From [Clostridium] symbiosum (GTDB lineage Bacteria; Bacillota; Clostridia; Lachnospirales; Lachnospiraceae), in assembly GCA_036419695.1 (NCBI GenBank), contig CP143946.1, positions 4,644,001-4,708,000 of the forward strand: a DNA stretch of 64,000 bases. Direction: 5' to 3'. Positions within the stretch are counted from its first letter, which is position 1. Each line of letters opens with the position of its first letter. A model generated the notes under the pieces. The model had not been told where the DNA came from, ran no database searches, and saw only the letters and a list, made by a program, of their open reading frames with translations. The position numbers were made by a program, and so were the translations under genes. Positions 17,289 to 25,441 of this stretch are shown one piece after another.

Positions 17289-18542
17289 ATGACGAAAAGA
17301 TATATCCGACACGCTTCCGAGCTCGTAACCTGCAAGGGCCAGGCTCCTAAACGCGGCAAAGAGATGTCCGACATCGGCCTCATCGAGGACGGCGGCGTCC
17401 TGATCCACGATGATAAAATCTTCGCGGTTGGCACAACAGAAGAACTGGATAAAATGATTAATCCGGATGAATACGAAATAATCGATGCAACGGGAAAAAC
17501 CGTACTTCCCGGCTTCGTTGACTCACATACCCACTTTGTGTTCGGCGGTTACCGCGCCGATGAATTTACCTGGCGTTTGAAGGGCGACAGCTACATGTCC
17601 ATCATGGAGCGCGGCGGCGGCATCAATGCCACCATCAACCCTACCAAGAGCGCAACACAGGAAGAACTCGTTGAGGTTGGCCGCGAGCGCCTGAACCGCA
17701 TGCTGGAATTCGGCGTTACCACCGTAGAAGGCAAAAGCGGCTACGGAATGGACTGCGAAACAGAGTTAAAACAGCTCCGCGCCATGAAAGAACTGGACAA
17801 AATCCATCCGGTTGACATTGTCACCACCTTCCTTGGGCCGCACAGCGTGCTTCCCGAGTACAAGGGCAAAGAGCGTGAATTCATCGACATGATGATCAAA
17901 GAAGTAATGCCGAAGGTAAAAGCAGAAAATCTGGCCGAGTTTGCCGATATCTTCTGTGAGAAGGGCGTTTTCAATATTGAAGATTCCGAGTACTACCTGA
18001 ATACGGCAAAAGAGATGGGCTTTAAGCTGAAAATCCATGCCGATGAGATGTTCTCCCTCGGCGGAGCCGAACTGGCATCCAGAACCGGCTGTTTCTCGGC
18101 AGACCACCTTTTAAAAGCATCCGACGAAGGAATCAAACAGATGGCTGCATCCGGCGTCATCAGCACACTTCTTCCCGCTACGGCATTCTGTCTCAAGGAA
18201 GAGTACGCTCCTGCCAGAAAGATGATTGACAGCGGCTGTGCGGTAGCCATCGCTTCCGATTTAAACCCGGGAAGCTGCTTTACCAACAATATTCCTCTGC
18301 TTGTCGCTTTAGGCTGCATTTACATGAATATGTCCATTGAGGAAGTAATCACCGCTCTGACCATCAACGGCGCCGCCGCTGTCGACAGGGCCGATCAGAT
18401 TGGAAGTATCGAGGAGGGTAAAAAGGCGGATATCATCTTCCTGAAATATCCTTCCATCAACTATATGCCATATCACACCACCATCAACCTGGTGGAAACT
18501 GTCATCAAGAATGGCGAAACCGTATACCACAAAGAGTGGTAA
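17289..18542 (+). CDS. hutI: Imidazolonepropionase
   Basis: A 417-residue amidohydrolase-superfamily enzyme that opens the ring of imidazolonepropionate to N-formimino-glutamate, the third hut step. The metal-binding motif VDSHTHFVFGG (His80 and His82), IHADEMFSLGG (metal histidine), FSADHLLKAS and ASDLNPGS (metal aspartate) are all present. GAGAGG precedes the ATG. It lies 73 bases after hutU in the same operon. No hutG or glutamate formiminotransferase is in the window, so the last step must be encoded elsewhere. Confidence 0.95.
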   Translation: MTKRYIRHASELVTCKGQAPKRGKEMSDIGLIEDGGVLIHDDKIFAVGTTEELDKMINPDEYEIIDATGKTVLPGFVDSHTHFVFGGYRADEFTWRLKGDSYMSIMERGGGINATINPTKSATQEELVEVGRERLNRMLEFGVTTVEGKSGYGMDCETELKQLRAMKELDKIHPVDIVTTFLGPHSVLPEYKGKEREFIDMMIKEVMPKVKAENLAEFADIFCEKGVFNIEDSEYYLNTAKEMGFKLKIHADEMFSLGGAELASRTGCFSADHLLKASDEGIKQMAASGVISTLLPATAFCLKEEYAPARKMIDSGCAVAIASDLNPGSCFTNNIPLLVALGCIYMNMSIEEVITALTINGAAAVDRADQIGSIEEGKKADIIFLKYPSINYMPYHTTINLVETVIKNGETVYHKEW

Positions 18543-18573
18543 ATAAATTATTGCCAACTGTCATCTACCATAA

Positions 18574-18604
18574 GAGGCGCCCGGGATTCATTCCCGGACG
18601 CCTC
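18574..18604. terminator. Bidirectional hairpin between convergent hutI and the metal ATPase gene
   Basis: GAGGCGCCCGGGA (18574-18586) and TCCCGGACGCCTC (18592-18604) form a GC-rich stem with a 5-base loop. T-tracts are weak on both sides, but its place between convergent genes supports a termination role. Confidence 0.6.
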
Positions 18605-18615
18605 TCCTCATTGAT

Positions 18616-18655
18616 CTTATGCTCTTATGCTCTTAATCCTATGCTCTTAATCTTC
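18616..18655. repeat. Short tandem repeats built on the stop codon of the P-type ATPase gene
   Basis: On the minus strand the end of the gene (GAAGATTAA) is followed by GAGCATAGGATTAA, GAGCATAA, GAGCATAA and then GATCAATGA. The stop-bearing unit is repeated with a period of 8-14 bp. Confidence 0.6.
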
Positions 18656-20518
18656 GGTCTTCAGCGCCCTCATTGCATTTAAGATGGCAATGACGGAAAC
18701 GCCCACATCGGCAAATACCGCTTCCCACATGTTGGCCATTCCCGCCGCTCCCAGTATCAGGACCAGCGCCTTGACAGCGAGGGCAAATACGATATTCTGC
18801 TTTACTATTTTCAGTGTCTTTCTGGCAATTTTTACAACGGATGCAATCTTTGCCGGGTTATCGTCCATCAGAACGACATCCGCAGCCTCAATCGCCGCAT
18901 CTGAACCCATGCTGCCCATTGCAATTCCAATATCCGCTCTCGTCAGCACCGGGGCATCGTTGATTCCGTCGCCTACAAATGCCAGTTTCCGTCCTTCACT
19001 CATGGATTTTAAAAGTGTTTCCACCTTCTCCACTTTATCGGCCGGAAGCAGCTCCGTATAGACGCCATCAAGCCCGATTTCCCTGGCCACGGCCTCTCCC
19101 ACTTCTTTCCTGTCGCCGGTCAGCATAATGGTCCTGCGGACGCCTACCGATTTCAGGGAGCGTATTGCCTCAAAGGTCTCTTTCTTGATTGTATCGGATA
19201 TCAGCACACTTCCGGCAAACTTACCGTCTCTTGCCACGTAGATAACCGTGCCTGCATCCGCACATGTTTCATAGTCGATTCCGGCCTGTTCCATCAGTTT
19301 TCCGTTGCCGGCCAGTACAGGTCTGCCGTCAATCACCGTCTTGACGCCGTGACCAGAAATTTCCTCGGTCTCCCCCAGACGGTTTACATCGATTTCCTTT
19401 GCATATGCCTCTTTGAGGGATCCCGCGATCGGATGGTTGGAGTAATTCTCCGCCAGAGCGGCAAGCTCCAGAAGCTCTTCATCACTTATTCCAACCGGAT
19501 GCAGCTTCGTCACCTTGAATTCGCCTTTTGTCAACGTTCCCGTCTTGTCGAATACAATCGTATCCATCTCAGCCAGCGCTTCCAGGAAATTGCTTCCTTT
19601 TACCAGGACACCCTTTTTAGACGCCGCGCCGATACCGCCGAAAAAGCTTAACGGAACGGAAATCACAAGGGCGCAGGGGCAGGAAATAACAAGGAAAATG
19701 CAGGCTCTCTCGATCCAGCTGCCAAATCCCTGGCCCAGTACTAACGGAGGTATGACGGCCAGAAGAACTGCCGCAATGACAACCACCGGCGTATAATATC
19801 TTGCAAAACGCGTGATAAAATTTTCCACCTTCGCCTTTTTGCTGCTGGCGTTCTCCACCAGTTCCAGGATCCGGGCAACCGTGGAGTCCTCAAACTCTTT
19901 CGTCACCTCCACCTTCAACAGTCCGCCTCCATTGACACAGCCGCTGATCACTTCCGTGCCTTCCCGAGCCGCCCTGGGAACCGATTCTCCGGTCAGGGCG
20001 GAAGTGTCGATCATGGACTCTCCGCTTATTACCACGCCGTCCAGGGGGATTCTCTCCCCCGCCTTGATTACAATGATATCGCCGACCGCCACATCATCGG
20101 GATCAACCTGCTTAAGCTGACCGTCCTCCTCAACATTGGCATACTCGGGACAGATATCCATCATAGCGCTGATTGACTGTCGGGAACGGTTGACCGCATA
20201 ATTCTGAAACAGTTCTCCCACCTGGTAGAACAACATAACGGCGACGGCCTCTGAATACTCCCTGACTCCAAACGCGCCAAATGTGGCGATTGTCATCAGA
20301 AAGTTTTCATCAAATACCTGGCCATTGACAATTCCTCTTGCCGCCTTGTATATGATATCCCATCCGATAATCAGATAAGGCACCAGGAAAATAAAGAGTT
20401 TTGGCCACATTCCCGGAAAACGTTCCAGTGCGCCGGAATGTTCACCGACTATGGCAAGAATGTAAAAGATAAATGCCGCGATGATTCTGCCGAGCATTGT
20501 TTTCTGTTTTTTATTCAT
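18647..20518 (-). CDS. cadA: Heavy-metal translocating P1B-type ATPase (Zn/Cd/Pb exporter)
   Basis: A 623-residue membrane ATPase that pumps divalent heavy metals out of the cell. Motifs in order: TGES at about residue 190, the metal-binding CPC in ISCPCALVIS (about 280), DKTGTLT phosphorylation site (about 323), NHPIAGSL (the P1B HP motif) and GDGINDAP. CPC together with a ZntA/CadA-like body indicates Zn2+, Cd2+ or Pb2+. It lacks the usual N-terminal metal-binding domain, which is instead encoded by the next gene upstream as a separate protein. The order arsR, hma, cadA on one strand forms an operon. Confidence 0.9.
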   Translation of the reverse strand: MNKKQKTMLGRIIAAFIFYILAIVGEHSGALERFPGMWPKLFIFLVPYLIIGWDIIYKAARGIVNGQVFDENFLMTIATFGAFGVREYSEAVAVMLFYQVGELFQNYAVNRSRQSISAMMDICPEYANVEEDGQLKQVDPDDVAVGDIIVIKAGERIPLDGVVISGESMIDTSALTGESVPRAAREGTEVISGCVNGGGLLKVEVTKEFEDSTVARILELVENASSKKAKVENFITRFARYYTPVVVIAAVLLAVIPPLVLGQGFGSWIERACIFLVISCPCALVISVPLSFFGGIGAASKKGVLVKGSNFLEALAEMDTIVFDKTGTLTKGEFKVTKLHPVGISDEELLELAALAENYSNHPIAGSLKEAYAKEIDVNRLGETEEISGHGVKTVIDGRPVLAGNGKLMEQAGIDYETCADAGTVIYVARDGKFAGSVLISDTIKKETFEAIRSLKSVGVRRTIMLTGDRKEVGEAVAREIGLDGVYTELLPADKVEKVETLLKSMSEGRKLAFVGDGINDAPVLTRADIGIAMGSMGSDAAIEAADVVLMDDNPAKIASVVKIARKTLKIVKQNIVFALAVKALVLILGAAGMANMWEAVFADVGVSVIAILNAMRALKTED

Positions 20519-20547
20519 GTCGCCTCCCGCTGTAAATTCTGCCGTTA

Positions 20548-20766
20548 TTACATATTAATAATGCAGTCCGGCTCCACTTTTTTGCAGACCGCAACTACTT
20601 CTTTCATAATTTCATCGAAACGGCTCTCTTCGGCGTCTATGGTCATCTTCTGTGTCATAAAGCTGACATTGGCATCCGCCACACCCTCGATTTTTCTGAT
20701 GGCATCCTCCATCTTTGCCGCACAGTTTGCACAGTCCAGATCGGTTAACTTGAATTTCTTTTTCAT
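20548..20766 (-). CDS. Stand-alone heavy-metal-associated (HMA) domain protein
   Basis: A 72-residue ferredoxin-like metal-binding protein with the motif DLDCANCAAKMEDAIRKIEG (Cys12 and Cys15). Such domains deliver soft metal ions to P1B ATPases. Here the domain normally fused to the ATPase N-terminus is a separate gene 29 bases before it. GGAGG lies 9 bases before the ATG at 20766, which is preferred over the upstream in-frame ATG at 20790. Confidence 0.88.
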   Translation of the reverse strand: MKKKFKLTDLDCANCAAKMEDAIRKIEGVADANVSFMTQKMTIDAEESRFDEIMKEVVAVCKKVEPDCIINM

Positions 20767-20856
20767 CTTACTATTCCTCCATCGGTTCATTTTCGTTTTA
20801 TTGTGTTTAATAATGTTTAAAAACTTTTGATTATATTTCTTTCATTGATTCTTATA

Positions 20857-21216
20857 TCATTCTTTTATATGCTCATAACCCTGGTTGATAATGCTTCTCA
20901 CGTGGCTGTCCGCCAGGGAATAAAATACGGCTTTGCCTTCTCTTCTGTTCTTCACCAGTTTAGACTGCTTCAGAATCCGCAATTGATGGGAAATGGCCGA
21001 CTGGGTCATATTCAGGAGCTGGGCAATATCGCATACACACATCTCCGCCTCAAACAGCACATACAGTATTCTGATTCTGGTTGAATCCCCAAATACTTTA
21101 AATATCTCCGCCAGATCATACAAATCATCGTCATCCGGCATTTTCTCTTTCACTGCTTTCACCACATCCTCGTGAATCTGGTAGAAATCACAGCACTCTA
21201 CGTCATGTACCGCCAA
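20857..21216 (-). CDS. cadC: ArsR/SmtB family metal-sensing repressor (CadC-like)
   Basis: A 119-residue winged-helix repressor. CVCDIAQLLNMTQSAISHQLRILKQ is the DNA-recognition region. Cys60 and Cys62 in EMCVCDIA together with Cys8 and Cys9 near the N-terminus could make the CadC-type Cd/Pb/Zn sensor site. Translation begins at a TTG: AGGAGG lies 9 bases upstream and no in-frame ATG fits. It is the first gene of the operon and overlies a consensus promoter with a SmtB-type operator, so it should repress its own operon until metal binds. Confidence 0.9.
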   Translation of the reverse strand: MAVHDVECCDFYQIHEDVVKAVKEKMPDDDDLYDLAEIFKVFGDSTRIRILYVLFEAEMCVCDIAQLLNMTQSAISHQLRILKQSKLVKNRREGKAVFYSLADSHVRSIINQGYEHIKE

Positions 21217-21337
21217 ATGTCAGAACCTCCTTTCCATATTCGTCCCGCACTCCGGGAGCCATGTAATTACTCAATTTATTACCCTATCGAATCATAAGCC
21301 CACAGTCAACATTCCTGCTCCGGCTCTATACATAAAC

Positions 21338-21390
21338 ATCTGAACGATTGTTCATATGAGTATAATATTCTATTTTCTCATCAATGTCAA
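21338..21390 (-). promoter_or_regulatory. cad operon promoter and ArsR-type operator
   Basis: On the minus strand TTGACA (21385-21390), a 17-bp spacer and TATTAT (21362-21367) form a near-consensus promoter. Immediately downstream ATATGAACAATCGTTCAGAT (21339-21358) is an imperfect palindrome of the SmtB/CadC operator type, so bound repressor would block initiation. The following 21391-21664 stretch is AT-rich leader of gltS in which no confident promoter was recognised. Confidence 0.85.
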
Positions 21391-21664
21391 GTACTTAAAA
21401 AAACTCTTAGATTTTCAGTATATTATCTGAATAATCATACTTTTACGCTAAATGGGACAAGCATTCTCTACGTGTTGATGCTTTGAGTTTATATCTGTAG
21501 TTTCAAGTAATTTTTCGCGCAAATCAATGTATATATTGCACAATATTTAAATGTAAATCCATTAAATATTTGTTAAAAGTGTATATTTTCTATTGATTTT
21601 TACGCAAAAAAATATAAAATACAAATTACAAATAAAAGTTTCATATCAAAGGGAGGAAAAATCT

Positions 21665-22855
21665 ATGATCGAAATCAGTTTAAACATGTATCATGCCGTG
21701 GCGCTCGCGGCCGCATTATTCTGGCTCGGAAATCTGCTGTGCCGGAAAGTATCTGTTTTCAACAAGTATTGTATTCCTGCTCCGCTGGTGGGCGGCGTCT
21801 GTTTCTCATTGTTTAACACGATCATGTATGCAACCGGTGTAGCCTATATTACCTTTGATTCCACCCTGCAAACCGTATTTATGAATATGTTTTTCACCAC
21901 GGTTGGTTTCTCGGTAAGCATCCCGCTTCTTAAAAAGGGTGGTAAAGCTGTTTTACTGATGCTCATCCTTGGAACAGTCATGACGGTGATTCAAAATGTG
22001 GTCGGAACAGGACTCGTCGGAGCGCTGGGCGCAGATCCACGTCTCGGCCTGTGCGTGGGTTCGATTGCAATGATCGGCGGTCCCGGCACAGCCGCATCGT
22101 ACGGAGAACTGATGGATGGCATGGGCATTACCGGCGCATCTGTCGCCGGCCTTGCTTCCGCCACCTTCGGCCTGGTAGCCGGTTCCATTATGGGCGGCCC
22201 GACGGCACGCAGATGTATTAAAAAATACCACCTGGAATGCCCCAGCAGCACCGACGCATCCGTCTCCGAAGTGGAGGACGATACGGTATCATCCACCAGT
22301 CCCAGGTTTGTACGCGCGTTCATGCTGCTGATGTTTGCCCTTGGTATCGGAAACTTTGTGGGAGCACAGCTTACGGCTGTCACCGGTCTCACATTCCCGG
22401 GATACATCGGAGCTATGATTGTAGCAGCAGTCACAAGGAACATTGTGGATGCCATCTACCACGAATTCCCAATGGAAGAAGTTGATGTGATCGGCAACAT
22501 GTCCCTGAACCTGTTCCTCGCGATGGCACTGGCCGGACTGCAGTTATGGCTGCTCATCGACCTCGCCCTTCCAATGATAGTGACCCTGGCGGTCCAGGTG
22601 GTCGTTATGTTCATATTCTCATACTTTGTTGTATTCAAGGTTATGGGCCGGGATTACGATGCCGCAGTCATGACGGCCGGATTTATCGGTTTTGCAATGG
22701 GAGCAACCTCCAACGCAATGGCCAACATGCAGGCTGTAACCAAAAAGTACGGCGCGTCTCCACTTGCCTTTTTCACTATACCGATGGTGGGCAGTCTGTT
22801 TATTGACTTTATCAATGCGCTGCTTATTACCGGAATGCTGAATATTCTTTCATAA
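21665..22855 (+). CDS. gltS: Sodium/glutamate symporter
   Basis: A 396-residue membrane protein of the GltS (ESS) family that takes up glutamate with Na+. It has two inverted five-helix halves, each with a glycine-rich re-entrant segment: IAMIGGPGTAASYGELMDG in the first and GFIGFAMGATSNAMANM in the second. GGGAGG lies 8 bases before the ATG at 21665; the in-frame start at 21593 precedes this site and is rejected. It stands alone. Glutamate is also the product of the neighbouring hut pathway, so the region is rich in glutamate metabolism. Confidence 0.93.
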   Translation: MIEISLNMYHAVALAAALFWLGNLLCRKVSVFNKYCIPAPLVGGVCFSLFNTIMYATGVAYITFDSTLQTVFMNMFFTTVGFSVSIPLLKKGGKAVLLMLILGTVMTVIQNVVGTGLVGALGADPRLGLCVGSIAMIGGPGTAASYGELMDGMGITGASVAGLASATFGLVAGSIMGGPTARRCIKKYHLECPSSTDASVSEVEDDTVSSTSPRFVRAFMLLMFALGIGNFVGAQLTAVTGLTFPGYIGAMIVAAVTRNIVDAIYHEFPMEEVDVIGNMSLNLFLAMALAGLQLWLLIDLALPMIVTLAVQVVVMFIFSYFVVFKVMGRDYDAAVMTAGFIGFAMGATSNAMANMQAVTKKYGASPLAFFTIPMVGSLFIDFINALLITGMLNILS

Positions 22856-22906
22856 ACAACCCGCCATAGCGGTACGTACCGCGTCCTCTTACGCCTGCCG
22901 GTAAAA

Positions 22907-22958
22907 GGCGCCTGCAGCACATTGTATGAGACTTTTCTCACGCAATGCCGCAGGCGCC
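22907..22958 (+). terminator. Probable terminator after gltS
   Basis: GGCGCCTGC (22907-22915) and GCAGGCGCC (22950-22958) form a perfect 9-bp stem with partial pairing inside the long loop. A T-rich stretch follows about 18 bases later. Confidence 0.55.
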
Positions 22959-23044
22959 TATATCACTCCATTTTATTTTTTTAATTTCACCTTATGTCTT
23001 AATCTAAGCCGTTTCATATACTCTATATTCGATCACCTGGGCGT

Positions 23045-23662
23045 TTACAGATCTTTTTTCCGAAACGACGATACGGAAATACAGACCGAGGCTACCATAA
23101 ACACAGCGGCTATGAACGGCATAATTTTGAGTACCATGATAATCTGCCATTCCTCAATTTTCGGTAACCTGTCTTTAAACAGCATCACCAGAACCCATGG
23201 AAGCATCCAGATTACGATATTCACATAGCGGGCCTTCTCGATGCCCATGATATAAACCATCGGCATCAGGATTGCCTGCATGAAAACCGTCACGACCAGT
23301 ACGGCGCCAACCCCTGCTAATATTTCAATAACAGGCTCCTTTGCAATGAAGGCATATCCGGCCGTAAAAATCAGTGATATGATGGATAGAATCAGGTCCA
23401 GCCCGAGCATAAAAATGTATTTGGACCACACCATCTCTTTCCTGCTCACCGGCATGGCCGCCAGATATTCATTGCAGTGGAATTGTTTATCGTAGCTGAA
23501 TGAATTGAAGCATGCCATAAGTCCAAGCATCGAAGTCATCATCAGAATCATGGAAACATTGCGAAATATTACGCCATATACCGCAAATATCACCAGCACC
23601 ATCGCCCAGCTCTTAAGCTGAGGCCTGAACATGCAGATTTCCTTATATAATAAACCTTTCAC
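23045..23662 (-). CDS. ABC-2 type transporter permease
   Basis: A 205-residue membrane protein with about six hydrophobic segments. It opens with MKGLLYKEI, typical of ABC-2 permeases of the YtrC/bacitracin-type group, and contains the YDKQFHCNEYLAAMPVSRKEMVWSKY cytoplasmic segment. It is the last gene of a GntR, ATPase, permease operon and probably forms an exporter with the ATPase just upstream. The substrate is unknown; related systems respond to cell-wall antibiotics. Confidence 0.8.
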   Translation of the reverse strand: MKGLLYKEICMFRPQLKSWAMVLVIFAVYGVIFRNVSMILMMTSMLGLMACFNSFSYDKQFHCNEYLAAMPVSRKEMVWSKYIFMLGLDLILSIISLIFTAGYAFIAKEPVIEILAGVGAVLVVTVFMQAILMPMVYIMGIEKARYVNIVIWMLPWVLVMLFKDRLPKIEEWQIIMVLKIMPFIAAVFMVASVCISVSSFRKKDL

Positions 23663-23698
23663 GGTTCTTCCTCCCTTCCGTTCTTTTCCGCAGCTCTG

Positions 23699-24583
23699 CT
23701 ACTTTTCGGACTTCACCAGGAAAAGCATAATCTCTTCCAGAGAAGCGGACTCCATTGCCATCCCGTCTTTTACCCGGAATATTCTGTTTACCTTTACAAG
23801 CGCTTCCGCGCCAAAACTGTTTTCACGGATTCCGGAAACGGTAACATATCCTTCGTCCTCCATCTCCATGATACTGCTGCGGCTGCCCTTTAAAATCCTG
23901 TATTTCTCCAGCAGACGGTCTTTCTCCTCGCAGAGCATGAGCCGCCCGGCGTGGATAAATGCGGCATAGTCCGCCGTCTTCTCAATATCACTGATGATAT
24001 GGGAAGAAATCAGGACGGAATGCTCCTCATCCATGACAAATTCCCTCAGAATATCGAGTACTTCTTCCCTCACGACCGGATCCAGGCCGCTGGTCGGTTC
24101 GTCGAGAATCAGCAGTTTCGCACCGTGGGAAAGAGCAATTGTCAGAGCCAGCTTCATCTTCATTCCCTTGGAATATTCTTTAATCTTCTTCTTTTTATTT
24201 ATGTCGAACTGCTCCAGATAACGGAAAAAGCATCCGCTGTCCCAATTTTTGTAAATTCCTCTCATCATCCGGTCAATCTCTGCCGCTTTAAATACGTCGG
24301 GCAGGCTGAGCCCCTCCATAACAATCCCTAAATCCTCTCTGAGCCTTGAATTTCCTTCATGCAGTTCTTCTCCAAAGAGGCGTATCGTTCCACCATCCCT
24401 GTGGATTAGATTCAATACCGCCTTAATCGTCGTGCTCTTGCCCGCTCCGTTCTCTCCCATCAGGCCCATGATACAACCGTATGGCAGTTCCAGATTAATA
24501 TCGCGGAGGGTAAAGTCACTGTAGTGTTTCGTCAGGCCCTCTATTTCCAGAATGTTATTAGTCTTTTCATCCATATTCATCAC
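23699..24583 (-). CDS. ABC transporter ATP-binding protein
   Basis: A 294-residue nucleotide-binding subunit. It has Walker A GENGAGKST, signature-like EYSKGMKMKLAL (SKGM in place of LSGGQ, usual for ABC-2 exporters), Walker B LLILDEPTSGLD and the switch histidine in SSHI. The frame opens with GTG and has an ATG one codon later; AGGAGG lies 9-12 bases upstream and fits either. It lies between the GntR regulator and the permease in the same operon. Confidence 0.88.
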   Translation of the reverse strand: MMNMDEKTNNILEIEGLTKHYSDFTLRDINLELPYGCIMGLMGENGAGKSTTIKAVLNLIHRDGGTIRLFGEELHEGNSRLREDLGIVMEGLSLPDVFKAAEIDRMMRGIYKNWDSGCFFRYLEQFDINKKKKIKEYSKGMKMKLALTIALSHGAKLLILDEPTSGLDPVVREEVLDILREFVMDEEHSVLISSHIISDIEKTADYAAFIHAGRLMLCEEKDRLLEKYRILKGSRSSIMEMEDEGYVTVSGIRENSFGAEALVKVNRIFRVKDGMAMESASLEEIMLFLVKSEK

Positions 24584-24631
24584 CTCTTAAATCCTCCTGT
24601 TACGCCCTGGCCTGCGGCGGCCGTGCTTGTC

Positions 24632-25015
24632 TCAGGTTCTGTCCCAGTCTTCATAAAGGGCGGCCAGCACATCCTTCAGCTCCTCATATGGAATGTGGGC
24701 AACTCTCGCCATGTCCACGGCATTCTGAAGACATTCTTCAATCTTTTTAAACTGCTCTTCTTTCATTAATTCCTTGTTCTTTCCTGTGACAAAGCTTCCT
24801 TTTCCCTGGACCGATTCAATGAATCCTTCTTTCTCCAGTTCCTCATATGCGCGTTTTGTGGAAATGAGGCTGACCCTCAATTCCCTGGCCAGATACCGGA
24901 GCGACGGAAGCGGGGCCCCGGCTTCCAGTTCTCCTGAGATGATCGCATTCTTAATCTGGCTTACAATCTGCTCGTAAATCGGCCTGTCACTCGAATTACT
25001 GATGATTATATTCAT
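24632..25015 (-). CDS. GntR family regulator, YtrA subfamily
   Basis: A 127-residue short GntR protein. The N-terminal winged helix (about 10-75) has PIYEQIVSQIKNAIISGELEAG and LPSLRYLARELRVSLISTKRAYEELE. Only a short dimerisation tail follows, as is typical for YtrA. These proteins repress an adjacent ABC exporter operon. A perfect 51-bp palindrome overlaps the operon promoter just upstream, which is the expected operator. Confidence 0.9.
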   Translation of the reverse strand: MNIIISNSSDRPIYEQIVSQIKNAIISGELEAGAPLPSLRYLARELRVSLISTKRAYEELEKEGFIESVQGKGSFVTGKNKELMKEEQFKKIEECLQNAVDMARVAHIPYEELKDVLAALYEDWDRT

Positions 25016-25074
25016 ATTTCATTTCTCCTGCAGTGCGTACTGTTTCTGTTGTGTCCTTGCCTTTACAACAAAAG

Positions 25075-25129
25075 CAGCTGTATATATACTGTGTATGATT
25101 ATTATACACAGTATATATACAGCTGTCAA
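25075..25129 (-). promoter_or_regulatory. Consensus promoter embedded in a perfect 51-bp palindrome (GntR operator)
   Basis: On the minus strand TTGACA (25124-25129), a 17-bp spacer and TATAAT (25101-25106) form a perfect consensus promoter. Two perfect 22-bp arms (25075-25096 and 25104-25125) separated by 7 bases overlap it, and each arm contains the self-complementary GTATATATAC. This is a strong YtrA-type operator for tight repression. Confidence 0.9.
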
Positions 25130-25216
25130 CTTGTTTTATCGATAAATTACTTACGATTTCATAACGTTTTTATTTTCGGCTTCTTACTGGCAAAGCGGCG
25201 GCCGCGCCACACTGCC

Positions 25217-25432
25217 TCACTTCTTTTTTGTAAACAGGTACTGGTTCAGGAAACAGAGCAGTCCGCTTATGGACGCCGCAGGAAAAATCACTTTTGTAAT
25301 TCCCTCCAGTGAAATCATAAGCTCCGGCTGTCCGATTATCAGGCACACAATCTGCCCTGCCACATAAATAGATCCTCCCAGAAAGAAAATCAGGAAACCC
25401 GCTAATATTAAATAATGATATATTTTTTTCAT
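25217..25432 (-). CDS. Small two-helix membrane protein of the TRAP-like operon
   Basis: A 71-residue protein with two hydrophobic segments (about residues 6-32 and 41-64) and a basic KKK C-terminus. AGGAGG-like GGAGGG lies upstream of the ATG. It follows the large TRAP-like permease by nine bases, so it is translated with it. TRAP systems use a small membrane subunit (DctQ, four helices); this protein may be a reduced partner, but no sequence similarity is visible. Function unknown. Confidence 0.65.
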   Translation of the reverse strand: MKKIYHYLILAGFLIFFLGGSIYVAGQIVCLIIGQPELMISLEGITKVIFPAASISGLLCFLNQYLFTKKK

Positions 25433-25441
25433 AAGCCCTCC

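Noticed and set aside
21391..21664. Riboswitch upstream of gltS
   Set aside because: The leader is AT-rich with no recognisable conserved riboswitch core or terminator pair.
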